Numbered from the stretch's first letter, positions 41,942 to 54,614 are shown. The stretch: 64,000 bases of DNA from Salipiger mucosus DSM 16094 (GCF_000442255.1 NZ_KE557275.1:423712-487711), one strand, 5' to 3'. The notes: generated by a model not told the origin, from the sequence alone. Made by a program: numbers and translations.

Positions 41942-43870
41942 ATGGGTAAAGTGATCGGTATCGACCTTGGCACCACGAACTCCTGCGTCGCCATCATGGA
42001 TGGCAGCCAGGCGCGCGTGATCGAGAACGCCGAAGGTGCCCGGACCACCCCCTCCATCGTCGCATTCACCGACGACGAGCGCCTCGTCGGCCAACCCGCC
42101 AAGCGGCAGGCCGTGACCAACCCCGAAGCCACCATCTTTGCCGTCAAGCGCCTCATCGGCCGCCGCACCAGCGACGCCGAGGTGACCAAGGACCAGAAGA
42201 TCGTGCCGTACAAGATCATCGATGGCGGCAACGGCGACGCATGGGTCGAGGCCAAGGGCGACAAGTACAGCCCCTCCCAGATTTCCGCCTTCATCCTCGG
42301 CAAGATGAAGGAAACCGCCGAGAGCTACCTCGGCGAAGAGGTCACGCAGGCGGTCATCACCGTCCCGGCCTACTTCAACGACCAGCAGCGCCAGGCGACC
42401 AAGGACGCCGGCAAGATCGCCGGTCTCGAAGTGCTGCGCATCATCAACGAGCCGACGGCCGCCGCGCTGGCCTACGGTCTCGACAAGAAGGAATCGAAGA
42501 CGATCGCGGTCTATGACCTTGGCGGCGGCACCTTCGACGTCACCATCCTCGAGATCGACGACGGCCTCTTCGAAGTGAAGTCGACCAACGGCGACACCTT
42601 CCTGGGCGGCGAAGACTTCGACATGCGGATCGTCAACTACCTGGCGGACGAGTTCAAGAAAGAGCACCAGGTCGACCTGACGCAGGACAAGATGGCCCTG
42701 CAGCGTCTCAAGGAAGCCGCCGAGAAGGCCAAGATCGAGCTGTCCAGCTCCAGCCAGACCGAGATCAACCAGCCGTTCATCTCGATGGGCTCGAACGGCC
42801 AGCCGCTGCACATGGTCATGAAGCTGACCCGCGCCAAGCTGGAAAGCCTCGTGGGCGACCTGATCAAGGGCTCGCTCAAGCCCTGCCAAGCCGCGCTCAA
42901 GGACGCCGGCATCTCGAAGGACGAGATCGACGAGGTCGTGCTCGTCGGCGGTCAGACCCGCATGCCCAAGGTCTTCGAGGAAGTGACCAAGTTCTTCGGC
43001 AAGGAGCCGCACAAGGGCGTGAACCCGGACGAGGTCGTCGCCATGGGCGCCGCGATCCAGGCCGGCGTGCTCCAGGGTGACGTCAAGGACGTGGTCCTGC
43101 TCGACGTGACGCCGCTGTCGCTTGGCATCGAGACGCTGGGCGGTGTCTTCACCCGCCTGATCGACCGCAACACGACGATCCCGACCAAGAAGTCGCAGAT
43201 CTTCTCCACCGCCGAGGACAACCAGTCGGCCGTGACGATCCGCGTCTTCCAGGGCGAGCGCGAGATGGCCAGCGACAACAAGATGCTCGGCCAGTTCAAC
43301 CTCGAGGACATCCCCCCGGCGCCCCGCGGCATGCCGCAGATCGAGGTGACCTTCGACATCGACGCCAACGGCATCGTCTCCGTGTCGGCCAAGGACAAGG
43401 GCACGAACAAGGAGCAGAAGATCACGATCCAGGCCTCCGGTGGCCTCAGCGACGACGACATCGACAAGATGGTCAAGGACGCCGAGGAGAACGCCGAGAA
43501 GGACAAGGAGCGTCGCGAGCTCGTCGAGGCCCGCAACCAGGCCGAAAGCCTCATCCACTCGACCGAGAAGTCGATGGAAGAGCACGGCGACAAGGTCGAC
43601 CCCTCGACCATCGAGGCCATCGAACTGGCGATCTCGGCCCTCAAGGAGGACCTCGAGAAAGAGGACGTCTCCGCCGAGAAGGTCAAGTCGGGCATCCAGA
43701 ACGTGACCGAAGCGGCCATGAAGCTGGGCGAGGCGATCTACAAGGCGCAGGCCGATGCCGGCGAGACGCCGGACGAGCCCGAAGCGGCCGACGGCTCGAA
43801 CAGCGGCTCGGGCGATGACGACATCGTCGATGCCGACTTCGAGGACCTCGACGACAGCAAGCGGAGCTAA
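41942..43870 (+). CDS. dnaK: Molecular chaperone DnaK (Hsp70)
   Basis: 642 residues. The ATPase domain has [16 protein letters not shown] at 5-20 and [15 protein letters not shown] near 190-204. [14 protein letters not shown] is near 335, and the interdomain linker [13 protein letters not shown] is near 387-399. The substrate domain and helical lid follow, with an acidic, disordered tail ending [13 protein letters not shown]. Length is standard. It works with DnaJ (76 bases downstream) and GrpE (not in the window). It is under a clear RpoH-type promoter. Confidence 0.98.
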   Translation: MGKVIGIDLGTTNSCVAIMDGSQARVIENAEGARTTPSIVAFTDDERLVGQPAKRQAVTNPEATIFAVKRLIGRRTSDAEVTKDQKIVPYKIIDGGNGDAWVEAKGDKYSPSQISAFILGKMKETAESYLGEEVTQAVITVPAYFNDQQRQATKDAGKIAGLEVLRIINEPTAAALAYGLDKKESKTIAVYDLGGGTFDVTILEIDDGLFEVKSTNGDTFLGGEDFDMRIVNYLADEFKKEHQVDLTQDKMALQRLKEAAEKAKIELSSSSQTEINQPFISMGSNGQPLHMVMKLTRAKLESLVGDLIKGSLKPCQAALKDAGISKDEIDEVVLVGGQTRMPKVFEEVTKFFGKEPHKGVNPDEVVAMGAAIQAGVLQGDVKDVVLLDVTPLSLGIETLGGVFTRLIDRNTTIPTKKSQIFSTAEDNQSAVTIRVFQGEREMASDNKMLGQFNLEDIPPAPRGMPQIEVTFDIDANGIVSVSAKDKGTNKEQKITIQASGGLSDDDIDKMVKDAEENAEKDKERRELVEARNQAESLIHSTEKSMEEHGDKVDPSTIEAIELAISALKEDLEKEDVSAEKVKSGIQNVTEAAMKLGEAIYKAQADAGETPDEPEAADGSNSGSGDDDIVDADFEDLDDSKRS

Positions 43871-43946
43871 GCGAGGCTCCCGGAACATCTGGGGCCGGTC
43901 CGGACGCCGGGCCGGCCTTGTTCGTTCCGCAACCAGGAGGGCATGA

Positions 43947-45101
43947 ATGTCCAAGCGTGACTATTACGACGTGCTCGGCCTTTCCAAGGGCGCCTCGGCG
44001 GACGAGATCAAGAAAGCCTATCGCCGCAAGGCGAAGGAGCTGCACCCGGACCGCAACGCCGACAATCCCGAGGCCGAAACCCAGTTCAAGGAAGCCAACG
44101 AGGCTTACGAGGTTCTCAAGGACGCCGAGAAGAAGGCGGCCTATGACCGCTTCGGCCACGCGGCCTTCGAAGGCGGCATGGGCGGCGGCGGCGGTCCGCG
44201 TCCCGGCGGTGGCTTCGGCGGCGGTCAGGGCGACTTCGCCTCGGCCTTCTCCGACGTCTTCGACGACCTCTTCGGCGACTTCATGGGCGGCCGTGGCGGC
44301 GGGCGGCAGCGTGCCGCGCGCGGCGCCGACCTGCGCTACAACCTGCGCGTGACGCTGGAAGAGGCCTACAATGGCCTCCAGAAGTCGATCAACGTGCCGA
44401 CCTCGGTCGCCTGCGACGAATGCAGCGGCTCGGGCGCCGAAGGCGGGGCCGAGCCCACGACCTGCCCGACCTGTTCCGGCATGGGCAAGGTTCGCGCGAC
44501 GCAGGGCTTCTTCACGGTCGAGCGCACCTGCCCGACCTGCTCGGGGCTGGGCCAGATCATCAAGAACCCCTGCCAAGGGTGCGGTGGCACCGGCCGCGTG
44601 CAGAAGGAGCGGACGCTCTCGGTCAACATCCCCGCCGGGGTCGAGACGGGCACCCGCATCCGTCTTGCCGGCGAGGGCGAGGCCGGCATGCGCGGCGGTC
44701 CGCCGGGCGACCTCTACATCTTCATCGAGGTGCGGCCGCACGAGCTCTTCGAGCGTGACGGCACCGAGCTGCATTGCCGCGTGCCGGTCTCGGTGACGAC
44801 GGCGGCGCTGGGTGGCGACATCGAGGTGCCGACGATCGACGGTGGCCGCAGCCGGGTCAAGATCCCGCAGGGCAGCCAGTCGGGCCGCCAGATGCGCCTG
44901 CGCGGCAAGGGCATGCCGGCCCTGCGCGGCGGCGGTTCGGGTGACATGTTCATCGAGCTGGCCGTCGAGACGCCGGTGAACCTGACCTCGAAGCAAAAAG
45001 AGCTGCTGCGCGAGTTCGAGGCGCTGAGCGAGGACAACAACCCGGAATCGCACAGTTTCTTCAAATCCGTAAAAGGCTTCTGGGACTCGATGAAGGGGTG
45101 A
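43947..45101 (+). CDS. dnaJ: Co-chaperone DnaJ (Hsp40, class A)
   Basis: 384 residues. J-domain at 1-70 with the HPD motif ([10 protein letters not shown]), and a Gly/Phe-rich segment at about 73-115. Four zinc repeats follow: [24 protein letters not shown] and CQGCGGTG, at about 153-215. A C-terminal substrate domain completes it. AGGAGG stands six bases before the ATG. The TGA (45099-45101) is immediately followed by a doublet of the 47-bp palindromic repeat, then by an intrinsic terminator. Confidence 0.98.
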   Translation: MSKRDYYDVLGLSKGASADEIKKAYRRKAKELHPDRNADNPEAETQFKEANEAYEVLKDAEKKAAYDRFGHAAFEGGMGGGGGPRPGGGFGGGQGDFASAFSDVFDDLFGDFMGGRGGGRQRAARGADLRYNLRVTLEEAYNGLQKSINVPTSVACDECSGSGAEGGAEPTTCPTCSGMGKVRATQGFFTVERTCPTCSGLGQIIKNPCQGCGGTGRVQKERTLSVNIPAGVETGTRIRLAGEGEAGMRGGPPGDLYIFIEVRPHELFERDGTELHCRVPVSVTTAALGGDIEVPTIDGGRSRVKIPQGSQSGRQMRLRGKGMPALRGGGSGDMFIELAVETPVNLTSKQKELLREFEALSEDNNPESHSFFKSVKGFWDSMKG

Positions 45102-45216
45102 GGCCCGTCTCGGAAACGCTCCAGCGGAGCGTTTCAGGGCCGAACGGGCGGAGCCCCGGCCCGAAGGGAGGCCCGTCTCGGAAACGCTCCAGTGGAGCGT
45201 TTCAGGGCCGAACGGG
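45102..45216 (+). repeat. Tandem doublet of the 47-bp palindromic repeat, abutting the dnaJ stop codon
   Basis: Units at 45102-45148 and 45170-45216, spacer 21 bases. The second is identical to both units at 29991-30106 (opposite strand). The first differs by one base in the centre (C at 45125 instead of T), breaking one pair of the GAAACGCTCCA/TGGAGCGTTTC stem. The spacer, CGGAGCCCCGG...GAAGGGA, also matches the spacer of the other copy. Confidence 0.9.
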
Positions 45217-45247
45217 CGGAGCCCCGGCACCACAGACCGACACACCG

Positions 45248-45274
45248 AAAAGGCCCCACCGGGGCCTTTTCTTT
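45248..45274 (+). terminator. Rho-independent terminator of dnaKJ
   Basis: A perfect 10-bp stem, AAAAGGCCCC (45248-45257) with GGGGCCTTTT (45261-45270), encloses a 3-base loop and is followed by CTTT. It lies about 150 bases behind the dnaJ stop, after the repeat doublet. Confidence 0.88.
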
Positions 45275-45332
45275 GCTCCTCCCAAACCGCACAAGCCTGG
45301 CCCGGCCCGGAATCAAGGCGCGCAGCGCCGCC

Positions 45333-45471
45333 GGGCCAGCGCCCGTCCGCCCGCTCGGGCGGGCGCATTTCGACGTCTGGCCTGCCGTATCCAGCACGGG
45401 CATATGGCCGAGGGATAAAGTGCCAGGCCTCTCCCGGCAGGAACGCCCACCCGGCGGACGGGCGCTGGCCC
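45333..45471. repeat. 139-bp element bounded by perfect 19-bp inverted repeats
   Basis: Arm GGGCCAGCGCCCGTCCGCC at 45333-45351 and its exact reverse complement at 45453-45471. Nested inside are a second pair, CCTGCCG (45381-45387) with CGGCAGG (45435-45441), and a small hairpin CGCCCGC/GCGGGCG just inside the left arm. No reading frame of note. It could be a structured RNA, a miniature mobile element or a protein-binding palindrome. The rest of 45275-45524 shows no gene. Confidence 0.7.
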
Positions 45472-45524
45472 TCCCTCAAGCCCCGGTTAACCCTTCGCTA
45501 ACCCATCACGCGCAGGCTTGGCGC

Positions 45525-46283
45525 ATGACCCGCGCCTCGCAGTTCTCCGATTCCCAGGCCGCGCTCTTCGACGCGGACGAGGCGCCACAGGCGCCGGGCA
45601 CGCGGCGCCCGCCCTCCTATATCCGCGACCATCGCGCGCGCCTGCGCGAGCGGTTTCGCCATGGCGGCGCCGATGCGCTACCGGATTACGAATTGCTTGA
45701 GCTTGTGCTCTTCCGCGCGATCCCCCGGCAGGACGTCAAGCCGCTGGCGCGTCACCTGCTGGAGGTCTTCGGCGACTTCAACGGCGTGCTCTCGGCCCCC
45801 GCGACACGGCTGGCGGGGATCAAGGGCGTCGGCGACGCCGTGGTGACCGAGCTCAAGATCGTCGAGGCGGCGGCCCACCGGCTGGCCCGCTCGCGGGTGA
45901 TGCAGAAGCAGGTCGTCAGCTCCTGGGACGCGTTGCTGGAATACTGCCAGACCGCCATGGCGCACCAGGACATCGAGCAGTTTCGCATCCTTTTCCTCGA
46001 CCGCAAGAACGTGCTCATCGCGGACGAGGCGCAGGCGCGCGGGACGGTGGATCACGTCCCCGTCTACCCGCGCGAGGTGGTCAAGCGCGCGCTGGAGCTC
46101 AATGCCAGCGCCCTGATCCTCGTGCACAACCACCCATCGGGCGATCCGACTCCCAGCGCCGCCGACATCGACATGACCGCGCAGATCCAGGTGGCGGCCG
46201 AGGCGCTGGGGGTCACCCTGCACGATCACCTCGTGATCGGGAAATCGCGCGAGCTCAGCTTCCGCGCCGAGGGGCTGCTGTGA
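45525..46283 (+). CDS. radC: RadC family JAB-domain protein
   Basis: 252 residues. A helix-hairpin-helix region ([36 protein letters not shown] and [14 protein letters not shown], about 50-115) is followed by the RadC/JAMM domain. The metal motif is [18 protein letters not shown] near 200-217 (HxH-x7/8-D). The historical link to repair is doubtful; the biochemical role remains unsettled. An in-frame extension upstream to 45192 runs through the repeats and is not coding. ATG 45525 follows a TTAACCC-rich leader. Confidence 0.9.
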   Translation: MTRASQFSDSQAALFDADEAPQAPGTRRPPSYIRDHRARLRERFRHGGADALPDYELLELVLFRAIPRQDVKPLARHLLEVFGDFNGVLSAPATRLAGIKGVGDAVVTELKIVEAAAHRLARSRVMQKQVVSSWDALLEYCQTAMAHQDIEQFRILFLDRKNVLIADEAQARGTVDHVPVYPREVVKRALELNASALILVHNHPSGDPTPSAADIDMTAQIQVAAEALGVTLHDHLVIGKSRELSFRAEGLL

Positions 46284-46289
46284 GCGCGC

Positions 46290-47846
46290 CTAGCGCACCC
46301 AGACCTCCACCCGCCGGTTGACCTGCCGGCCCCAGACGGTGTCGTCGCAGGCCATGGGCATGGCCTCGCCAAAGGCCTCGGTGTCGAGCGTCACGCGCGC
46401 CAGGTCCGCCGTCTCGGCGGCGGCGGTGACGGCCTGCCGCACGGCTTCGGCCCGCTCTCGCGCGATCTCGATATTGCCCGCCGCCGGCCCCTGTCCGTCG
46501 GAAAACCCGACGAAGACCAGTCCCCGCCCGTCGTAGTCGCCGGTCTCCAGCGCCCGTGCCAGTTGCTGCACGTTCGAGCGGGACTGCGCGTCCAGCCGCG
46601 CGGAGCCCGGCTCGAACCGGAACGAGGTCGTCAGGCGCTGCATCGGCACCAGCGTCTCGATCAGCCGCTGAAGCTCGGCGAGTCCCGCTTCGCCCTCGGC
46701 CACCGCGATGGCATTGGCCAGCCGGTCGCCCTGCGCGTTCAGCGGCAGTTCCTCGGGCGCCTGGTCCACGAAGCCCGCGAGGCGGATCACGATCTGCGCC
46801 GGCGGGCTGCGCGTGTAGGTCAGGAAATCGCGCGCCAGCGCGGGCAGGCGGCGCGCCGGCAGGTAGAGGAACATCGGCGCGGTGAGCGGGTAGTCCTCGG
46901 TCTTGATCGCGGCCCGCGTGCCGCGCAGGCGAAAGCCGCAGGGCCCGGTCAGCACCAGCGGCCGCGTCGTCCCGATCTCGGAGAAGCTGGCCAGCCCCAG
47001 CCCGAAGGGATCACGCGCGACGGCCTCGGCCAGCGCTGCGTTGTCATCATGGCGGCGCACGTCCTGTCGCCGGATCAGTTCCGAGGCCTGCAGCAGCCGG
47101 TCGCCGATGCCCTGCGTCAGGCCCGAGCCGGTGTCGCGCAGGTGCAGCACGATGGGGGCGTCCGGCCCGCCAAGCGCGGACCAGTTGGTCACGCGCCCCG
47201 ACAGCACCCGCGTCAGGTCGCTCAGCGAGATGGCATTGACCGGGTTCGTGTCGCCGACCACCGGGATCAACCCGTCGAGCGCGATCACCCGGCTGCGGTT
47301 CGGCTCGGCAAGGTCGCCCAGCCCGGCATCGCGCGCGAGGCGCCGCTCGCGCGGGCGGATCTCGCGCAGGGCCATGACGATGTCGGCTTCGTCCGCGAGC
47401 AGGTCGGCAAAGCCTTCCTCGGTGTTGGTGACGTGAAAGGCGAAGCGGCCCACGTCGCGGTCTTGCTCGGGGTCCGAAAGCACGTAGCGGAAATGCTGCC
47501 CCTCCATCGGCTCGCGCCGCGTCTGCAGTCCGTTGCGGCGGGCAAAACCCTCGAGCAGCGCCGGCAGCAGCACCTCGCCGATGGTGGCGGAGCCCGAGAT
47601 CTGCAGCTCGGCCACGTAGTCCGTGAGCGAGGGGCAGCCCGGCCCGTCGCAGGTGACGCCCGAGCTGTCGACCGTCAGCTCGCCGTAGCGCGTGCGCAGC
47701 CGGTAGAACTCGCCGTCGAATCCCAGAAGCGTGCCGGTCAGCTCGATCCCGCCGTCGCGCGACTGCAGCGTGACGTCCTGCGCGGCGGCGGCCCCGGCCA
47801 CCGCAATGAAAAGTGCGGCGAAAATCGCCGCACGGAATGATCGCAT
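46290..47846 (-). CDS. PstS-like substrate-binding protein fused to an OmpA-type domain
   Basis: 518 residues. Signal peptide (AAIFAALFIAVAGAAAAQ, cleavage near 22), then a short beta-rich stretch. From about 80 to 330 comes a phosphate-binding-like periplasmic domain (LQISGSATIGEVLLPALLEGFARRNGL, VGDTNPVNAISLSDLTRVLSGRVTNWS). At about 400-518 comes an OmpA-like domain (TTSFRFEPGSARLDAQSRSNVQQLARAL, VFVGFSDGQGPAAGN, GRQVNRRVEVWVR). The combination suggests a periplasmic ligand sensor or binder held to peptidoglycan. No transport genes are adjacent. Ligand unknown. It is convergent with radC and preceded on the same strand by an uncharacterised membrane-anchored protein. Confidence 0.82.
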   Translation of the reverse strand: MRSFRAAIFAALFIAVAGAAAAQDVTLQSRDGGIELTGTLLGFDGEFYRLRTRYGELTVDSSGVTCDGPGCPSLTDYVAELQISGSATIGEVLLPALLEGFARRNGLQTRREPMEGQHFRYVLSDPEQDRDVGRFAFHVTNTEEGFADLLADEADIVMALREIRPRERRLARDAGLGDLAEPNRSRVIALDGLIPVVGDTNPVNAISLSDLTRVLSGRVTNWSALGGPDAPIVLHLRDTGSGLTQGIGDRLLQASELIRRQDVRRHDDNAALAEAVARDPFGLGLASFSEIGTTRPLVLTGPCGFRLRGTRAAIKTEDYPLTAPMFLYLPARRLPALARDFLTYTRSPPAQIVIRLAGFVDQAPEELPLNAQGDRLANAIAVAEGEAGLAELQRLIETLVPMQRLTTSFRFEPGSARLDAQSRSNVQQLARALETGDYDGRGLVFVGFSDGQGPAAGNIEIARERAEAVRQAVTAAAETADLARVTLDTEAFGEAMPMACDDTVWGRQVNRRVEVWVR

Positions 47847-47870
47847 GGATGACCTCGGTCGCGCCGTCCC

Positions 47871-48842
47871 CTATCTCGCGGCGATTGTCAGGTCTTCGAT
47901 CATGTTTTTCAACAGCAGAAAGTCCCCGGCGCTGTCGCAGGCGGGCATGTCGAGCGACATGTCCCGCACCTTCAGGCCCGCGTCGCCGTGATGTTCCAGC
48001 GTCTGCGCCTCGACGGTGCGGTCGCAGGTGGTCTCGGTCACCTCGGCTTCGACGCTGATCTCGACCGTGCCGTCGCGCTGCGCGGTCTGGGCGGGGAAGG
48101 TATAGACCTCGGCGATGCGCGCGCCCGGCGTCTCGTCGTCGCCCAGCCGGACGAAGAAACCGCCCTCGCCCTGCGCCGCGCGGGTTATGTCGCCGCTCGA
48201 AGCGGCCCAGACGTGGCCCTCGGTGAAGTAGTCGGCGCCGAATTCGCGGGCGTGCAGCTGCAGGCCGGTGTCGCCCTTCCACTGCAGCACCACGCGGTCG
48301 TAGAAGGGCAGGCTGGTGACCTCGGCCGTGGCGGTCGCGCCCTCGCCGTTGTCGAAGGAGGCAATGAAGAGCGCGCGCTCCGCCAGCACGGGAACATCCA
48401 CCTGAAGCGTGCCGTCGGGCTGCATGACCTCGGTGAACATCAGCCCCTGGTGATGGATCGTCAGCCGTTCGGAGGCGTAGCAGGGGGCGCTCACCGTCAG
48501 CACGGCAAGGGCGCCGGCGCGCGGCTCGGCGCTCATGTCGATGGCGCAGTCGAAGCCGCCGGCGGCGTTTTCCCGGGGCAGGGCCTGCGCGCCCGCATCG
48601 GGCGCCTCGGCCGCGGTCAGCTCGACCCGGGCGCCGGGCAGCATCACCCCGGCCAGCTGCGGACCGGCGGGCAGCCGGGGCGTGGCCGCCGAGGAGGTGT
48701 CGGTGATGGCGGTGATCTCGACCGGGTCGGGGCCCTCGAGACCGGCGCGCGGCGGGGTCTCGCTCCGCTGCATGACGAAGCCGATGGCCAGGGCGGCAAA
48801 GATCGTCGCCGCGGCAAGAAGGTAGGTCTTGAAACGTGCCAT
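47871..48842 (-). CDS. Uncharacterised N-terminally anchored periplasmic protein
   Basis: 323 residues, not recognised. One N-terminal hydrophobic segment (YLLAAATIFAALAIGFVM, about 7-24) is followed by an acidic, beta-rich extracytoplasmic part with several Cys (for example CAIDMSAE, SAPCYASERL, TTCDRTV and DMPACDSAG) that could form disulfides. The gene is 24 bases upstream of the PstS-OmpA gene and 113 bases downstream of secA on the same strand. Co-expression with the PstS-OmpA protein is likely. No function is proposed. Confidence 0.75.
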   Translation of the reverse strand: MARFKTYLLAAATIFAALAIGFVMQRSETPPRAGLEGPDPVEITAITDTSSAATPRLPAGPQLAGVMLPGARVELTAAEAPDAGAQALPRENAAGGFDCAIDMSAEPRAGALAVLTVSAPCYASERLTIHHQGLMFTEVMQPDGTLQVDVPVLAERALFIASFDNGEGATATAEVTSLPFYDRVVLQWKGDTGLQLHAREFGADYFTEGHVWAASSGDITRAAQGEGGFFVRLGDDETPGARIAEVYTFPAQTAQRDGTVEISVEAEVTETTCDRTVEAQTLEHHGDAGLKVRDMSLDMPACDSAGDFLLLKNMIEDLTIAAR

Positions 48843-48955
48843 GTCGGGCTTCCCCTCACAAAACTGCTCGGCAAAAGAGCTAGACGCGAAAAGGGGCGGC
48901 CATTGGGCACAGGGGGGGAGTCATTCGGGCAGGCCGCGCGGGCCCGCCCGGGACA

Positions 48956-51694
<2,739 letters not shown>

Positions 51695-51808
51695 GGCCTG
51701 TGCGTCCTGTCTGACAAAGTCGTGTTTCGCGCGCGGCACCTGCTTGCCCGCCTCGCACACAGCCCATATGACACAGGGGAACGATCGGCCTTGCAGAGCC
51801 TCTGGCGC

Positions 51809-51837
51809 CATGTAAGGGGCGGGCCGAATAGTGTCAA
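51809..51837 (-). promoter_or_regulatory. Candidate sigma-70 promoter of secA
   Basis: Minus strand: perfect -35 TTGACA (51837-51832), 17-base spacer, TACATG (51814-51809). It lies in the 192-base divergent gap between secA and the parvulin gene, about 110 bases before the secA ATG. Confidence 0.5.
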
Positions 51838-51886
51838 CGCTGCCCGCCCGGGCGGCACCCAGGACAGACCCGGAAAGGACCCGACA

Positions 51887-52738
51887 ATGGCCAAGACGCT
51901 CAAGACCTTGTCCGCCGCCGCCGTGGCCCTCGCGCTGGCCCTGCCGGCGCAGGCCCAGGACGAGATGACGGCCGACACGGTGGTCGCCACGGTGAACGGC
52001 CAGGACATCACGCTGGGGAACATGCTGGTGATCCGCGCCAACCTCCCCGAGCAATACCAGCAACTTGGCCCGGATGTCCTCTGGGAGGGCATCCTCGACC
52101 AGCTGGTGCAGCAGACCGTTCTGTCGCAGAGCGAGAACGCCGAGGAAACCACCCGCGTCCGCGTCGCCATCGAGAACGAGCGCCGCGCGCTCCTCGCCGC
52201 CGAGGCGATCTCCGCCATCGCCGAGGATGCCGTTACGGAAGAGGCCGTGCAGGCCGCCTACGACGAGCAATATGCCGCAGGCGAGACCGGGCAGGAATAC
52301 AACGCCGCCCACATCCTCGTGGAGACCGAGGAAGAGGCCCGGACCCTCACCGAGGAGGCCCGCGGCGGCGCCGACTTCGCCGAGCTTGCCCGGGAGAACT
52401 CCACCGGCCCGTCCGGCCCCAACGGCGGCTCGCTCGGCTGGTTCGGCGCGGGCATGATGGTCCCGGCCTTCCAGGAGGCGGTCGAGGGGCTCGAGCCCGG
52501 CGCGATCTCCGACCCGGTGCAGACGCAGTTCGGCTGGCACGTCATCAAGCTCAACGAGACCCGCCAGCAGGAGGCCCCGTCGCTCGACGAGGTGCGCGGC
52601 GAGATCGAGCAGCAGGTGCAGGAACAGGTCGTGCGCGAGTACATCGACGCCCAGGTCGGCAGCGCCGAGGTCACCCGCACCGACAAGGCCGAGGTCGACA
52701 CCTCGGTCCTGAACGACTTCGGCCTGCTGGAGGACTGA
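51887..52738 (+). CDS. Periplasmic parvulin-type peptidylprolyl isomerase
   Basis: 283 residues. The signal peptide is [15 protein letters not shown], cleaved near residue 24. The SurA-like N-domain ([27 protein letters not shown]) is followed by the parvulin domain at about 138-232: [55 protein letters not shown] and [13 protein letters not shown]. It assists folding of exported proteins, which suits its divergent placement next to secA. GGAAAGGAC precedes the ATG. argJ starts on the base after its TGA. Confidence 0.93.
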   Translation: MAKTLKTLSAAAVALALALPAQAQDEMTADTVVATVNGQDITLGNMLVIRANLPEQYQQLGPDVLWEGILDQLVQQTVLSQSENAEETTRVRVAIENERRALLAAEAISAIAEDAVTEEAVQAAYDEQYAAGETGQEYNAAHILVETEEEARTLTEEARGGADFAELARENSTGPSGPNGGSLGWFGAGMMVPAFQEAVEGLEPGAISDPVQTQFGWHVIKLNETRQQEAPSLDEVRGEIEQQVQEQVVREYIDAQVGSAEVTRTDKAEVDTSVLNDFGLLED

Positions 52739-53968
52739 GTGGCCAGGACGCTCGCCCGATCGCCGCTGGCGCCCGCCGCCTTTCCCGACCTTCCGGTGAT
52801 CGGCGGGCTGCGCTTCGCCAGCATCGCGGCGGGCGTCCGCTACGCCGGGCGCACCGACGTCATGCTGGCGGTGCTCGACCCCGGCAGCACCGTGGCGGGC
52901 GTCTTCACCCGCTCGGCCACCCGCGCCGCCCCCGTGCTCGACTGCCAGGCCAAGATCGGTGCCGAGTCGGGCGCGGGCGCGGCCATCGTGGTCAACTCGG
53001 GCAACGCCAATGCCTTCACCGGCCGCAACGGCGAAGAGGCCACCCGCGCCGTGACCTCGGCCGTGGCCGCGGCCACCGGCCTGCCCGAGGCGCGCGTCTT
53101 CTCCTCCTCCACCGGCGTCATCGGCGAGCCGCTGCCGCATGACCGCATCACCGCCAGGCTCGACGAACTGACCGCCGCGCTCGACCCCGCGGGCATCGCC
53201 GGCGCCGCGCAGGCGATCATGACCACCGACACCTTCCCCAAGGGCGCCACCGAGACGGTGAGCCTGCCGCAGGGCGAGGTGCGCATCGCCGGCATCGCCA
53301 AGGGCTCGGGCATGATCGCCCCGGACATGGCGACCATGCTGGTCTACCTCTTCACCGACGCGAAGATCGACCGCGCGGAGCTGCAGCAGATGGTCAGTGC
53401 GATCAACGCGCGCACCTTCAACTGCATCACCGTCGACAGCGACACCTCGACCTCCGACACCCTGCTCATGGGCGCCACCGGCGCCTCCGGCGTCAGTGTC
53501 ACCGCGCAGGACGCTCCCTTCGCCGAGGCGCTCGAGCGCGTCATGCTCGACCTCGCCCAGCAGGTCGTCCGCGACGGCGAGGGCGCGACCAAGTTCATCA
53601 CCGTCAACGTCACCGGCGCCGCCAGCGACGCCGACGCGCGCACCCATGCGCTCTCCATCGCCAATTCGCCGCTGGTCAAGACCGCCATCGCCGGCGAGGA
53701 CCCCAACTGGGGCCGCATCGTCATGGCCGTGGGCAAGTCCGGCGCGGCGGCCGACCGCGACCGCCTCACCATCCACTTCGGCGCGCTGCTCGTGGCCGAG
53801 AACGGCTGGGTCTCGCCTGAGTACCGCGAGGAGGCCGGCGCCGAGCTGATGAAGCAGCCCGAGATCGAGATCTCGGTCGACATCGGCCTCGGCGAAGGGC
53901 GCGCGACCGTCTGGACCTGCGACCTCACGCACGGCTACATCTCGATCAACGCCGACTACCGCTCCTGA
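52739..53968 (+). CDS. argJ: Bifunctional glutamate N-acetyltransferase/amino-acid acetyltransferase (ornithine acetyltransferase)
   Basis: 409 residues. Recycles the acetyl group in arginine synthesis and can also make N-acetylglutamate. The self-cleavage site A-T-M-L is present in [17 protein letters not shown] near 190-207, with the Thr (near 199) as the N-terminal nucleophile of the beta chain. Other family blocks are [39 protein letters not shown] and [14 protein letters not shown]. The GTG start directly follows the parvulin stop codon (TGA-GTG), implying coupled translation. A 24-bp repeat found elsewhere in the window begins 12 bases behind its stop. Confidence 0.97.
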   Translation: MARTLARSPLAPAAFPDLPVIGGLRFASIAAGVRYAGRTDVMLAVLDPGSTVAGVFTRSATRAAPVLDCQAKIGAESGAGAAIVVNSGNANAFTGRNGEEATRAVTSAVAAATGLPEARVFSSSTGVIGEPLPHDRITARLDELTAALDPAGIAGAAQAIMTTDTFPKGATETVSLPQGEVRIAGIAKGSGMIAPDMATMLVYLFTDAKIDRAELQQMVSAINARTFNCITVDSDTSTSDTLLMGATGASGVSVTAQDAPFAEALERVMLDLAQQVVRDGEGATKFITVNVTGAASDADARTHALSIANSPLVKTAIAGEDPNWGRIVMAVGKSGAAADRDRLTIHFGALLVAENGWVSPEYREEAGAELMKQPEIEISVDIGLGEGRATVWTCDLTHGYISINADYRS

Positions 53969-53979
53969 GGCCCCGCCCC

Positions 53980-54003
53980 TTCATCTTTCTCCAAATACGC
54001 AAA
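53980..54003 (+). repeat. 24-bp dispersed repeat, copy 1 (behind argJ)
   Basis: TTCATCTTTCTCC followed by AAATACGCAAA. It is identical base for base to the reverse strand of 63305-63328. In both places it starts 10-12 bases behind a stop codon and before a same-strand gene. Confidence 0.85.
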
Positions 54004-54050
54004 GCTGCGCGACGTCCCGCCGTCGCGCGCCACCTGACCGGAGCCGCCGC

Positions 54051-54452
54051 ATGTCCCGAATGATCCTCGTCTCCGCCGTCGCCCTGATCGACGTCGACGG
54101 CCGCGTGCTGATCGCGCAGCGGCCCGAGGGCAAGTCGATGGAGGGGCTCTGGGAATTCCCCGGGGGCAAGGTCGAGGCGGGCGAAACCCCCGAGGCCGCG
54201 CTGATCCGCGAGCTCGACGAGGAGCTCGGCATCGACACCTGGGAAAGCTGCCTCGCGCCGCTGACCTTCGCCTCGCATGCCTACGAGGACTTCCACCTGC
54301 TCATGCCGCTCTTCGCCTGCCGCAAGTGGCAGGGCCAGCCGCAATCGCGCGAGGGCCAGGCCCTGAAATGGGTCGGCGTGCGCGAGCTGCGCGACTACCC
54401 CATGCCGCCGGCCGACCTGCCGCTGATCCCGATCCTGCGGGACTGGCTCTGA
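54051..54452 (+). CDS. mutT: 8-oxo-dGTP diphosphatase MutT (Nudix hydrolase)
   Basis: 133 residues. Removes 8-oxo-dGTP from the nucleotide pool. The Nudix box is complete: GGKVEAGETPEAALIRELDEELGI (G-x5-E-x7-REUxEExGU) near 38-61. The family flank RPEGKSMEGLWEFPGGK precedes it and WVGVRELRDYPMPPADLPLI follows. It lies behind argJ, a common association in Rhodobacterales. The 82-base gap contains the dispersed 24-bp repeat. Confidence 0.95.
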   Translation: MSRMILVSAVALIDVDGRVLIAQRPEGKSMEGLWEFPGGKVEAGETPEAALIRELDEELGIDTWESCLAPLTFASHAYEDFHLLMPLFACRKWQGQPQSREGQALKWVGVRELRDYPMPPADLPLIPILRDWL

Positions 54453-54614
54453 CGATTCGGGGAATGTCCAGACATTTCCTGCTGCAGCGCAGAAAATACT
54501 GAAATTTCAGCGCGTTTGCTTAATACTTCGGCATTAATTCGCCCCATGCTTGTAGCTTTGTTAACGGTTATGCCGTATTCATCTTTTCGTCATAGTTGGA
54601 TGGGGAACCGAAAC

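Noticed and set aside
45333-45471. SRP RNA, 6S RNA or tmRNA as identity of the inverted-repeat element
   Set aside because: The conserved SRP apical motif is absent, there is no central-bubble layout that I can defend as 6S, and no tRNA-like ends. Left unidentified.
51695-53932. Frame open on the minus strand continuing secA upstream by about 750 residues
   Set aside because: It is antisense to the parvulin gene and argJ, low-complexity (Gly/Ala/Val/Arg), and SecA has its natural N-terminus at 51694.
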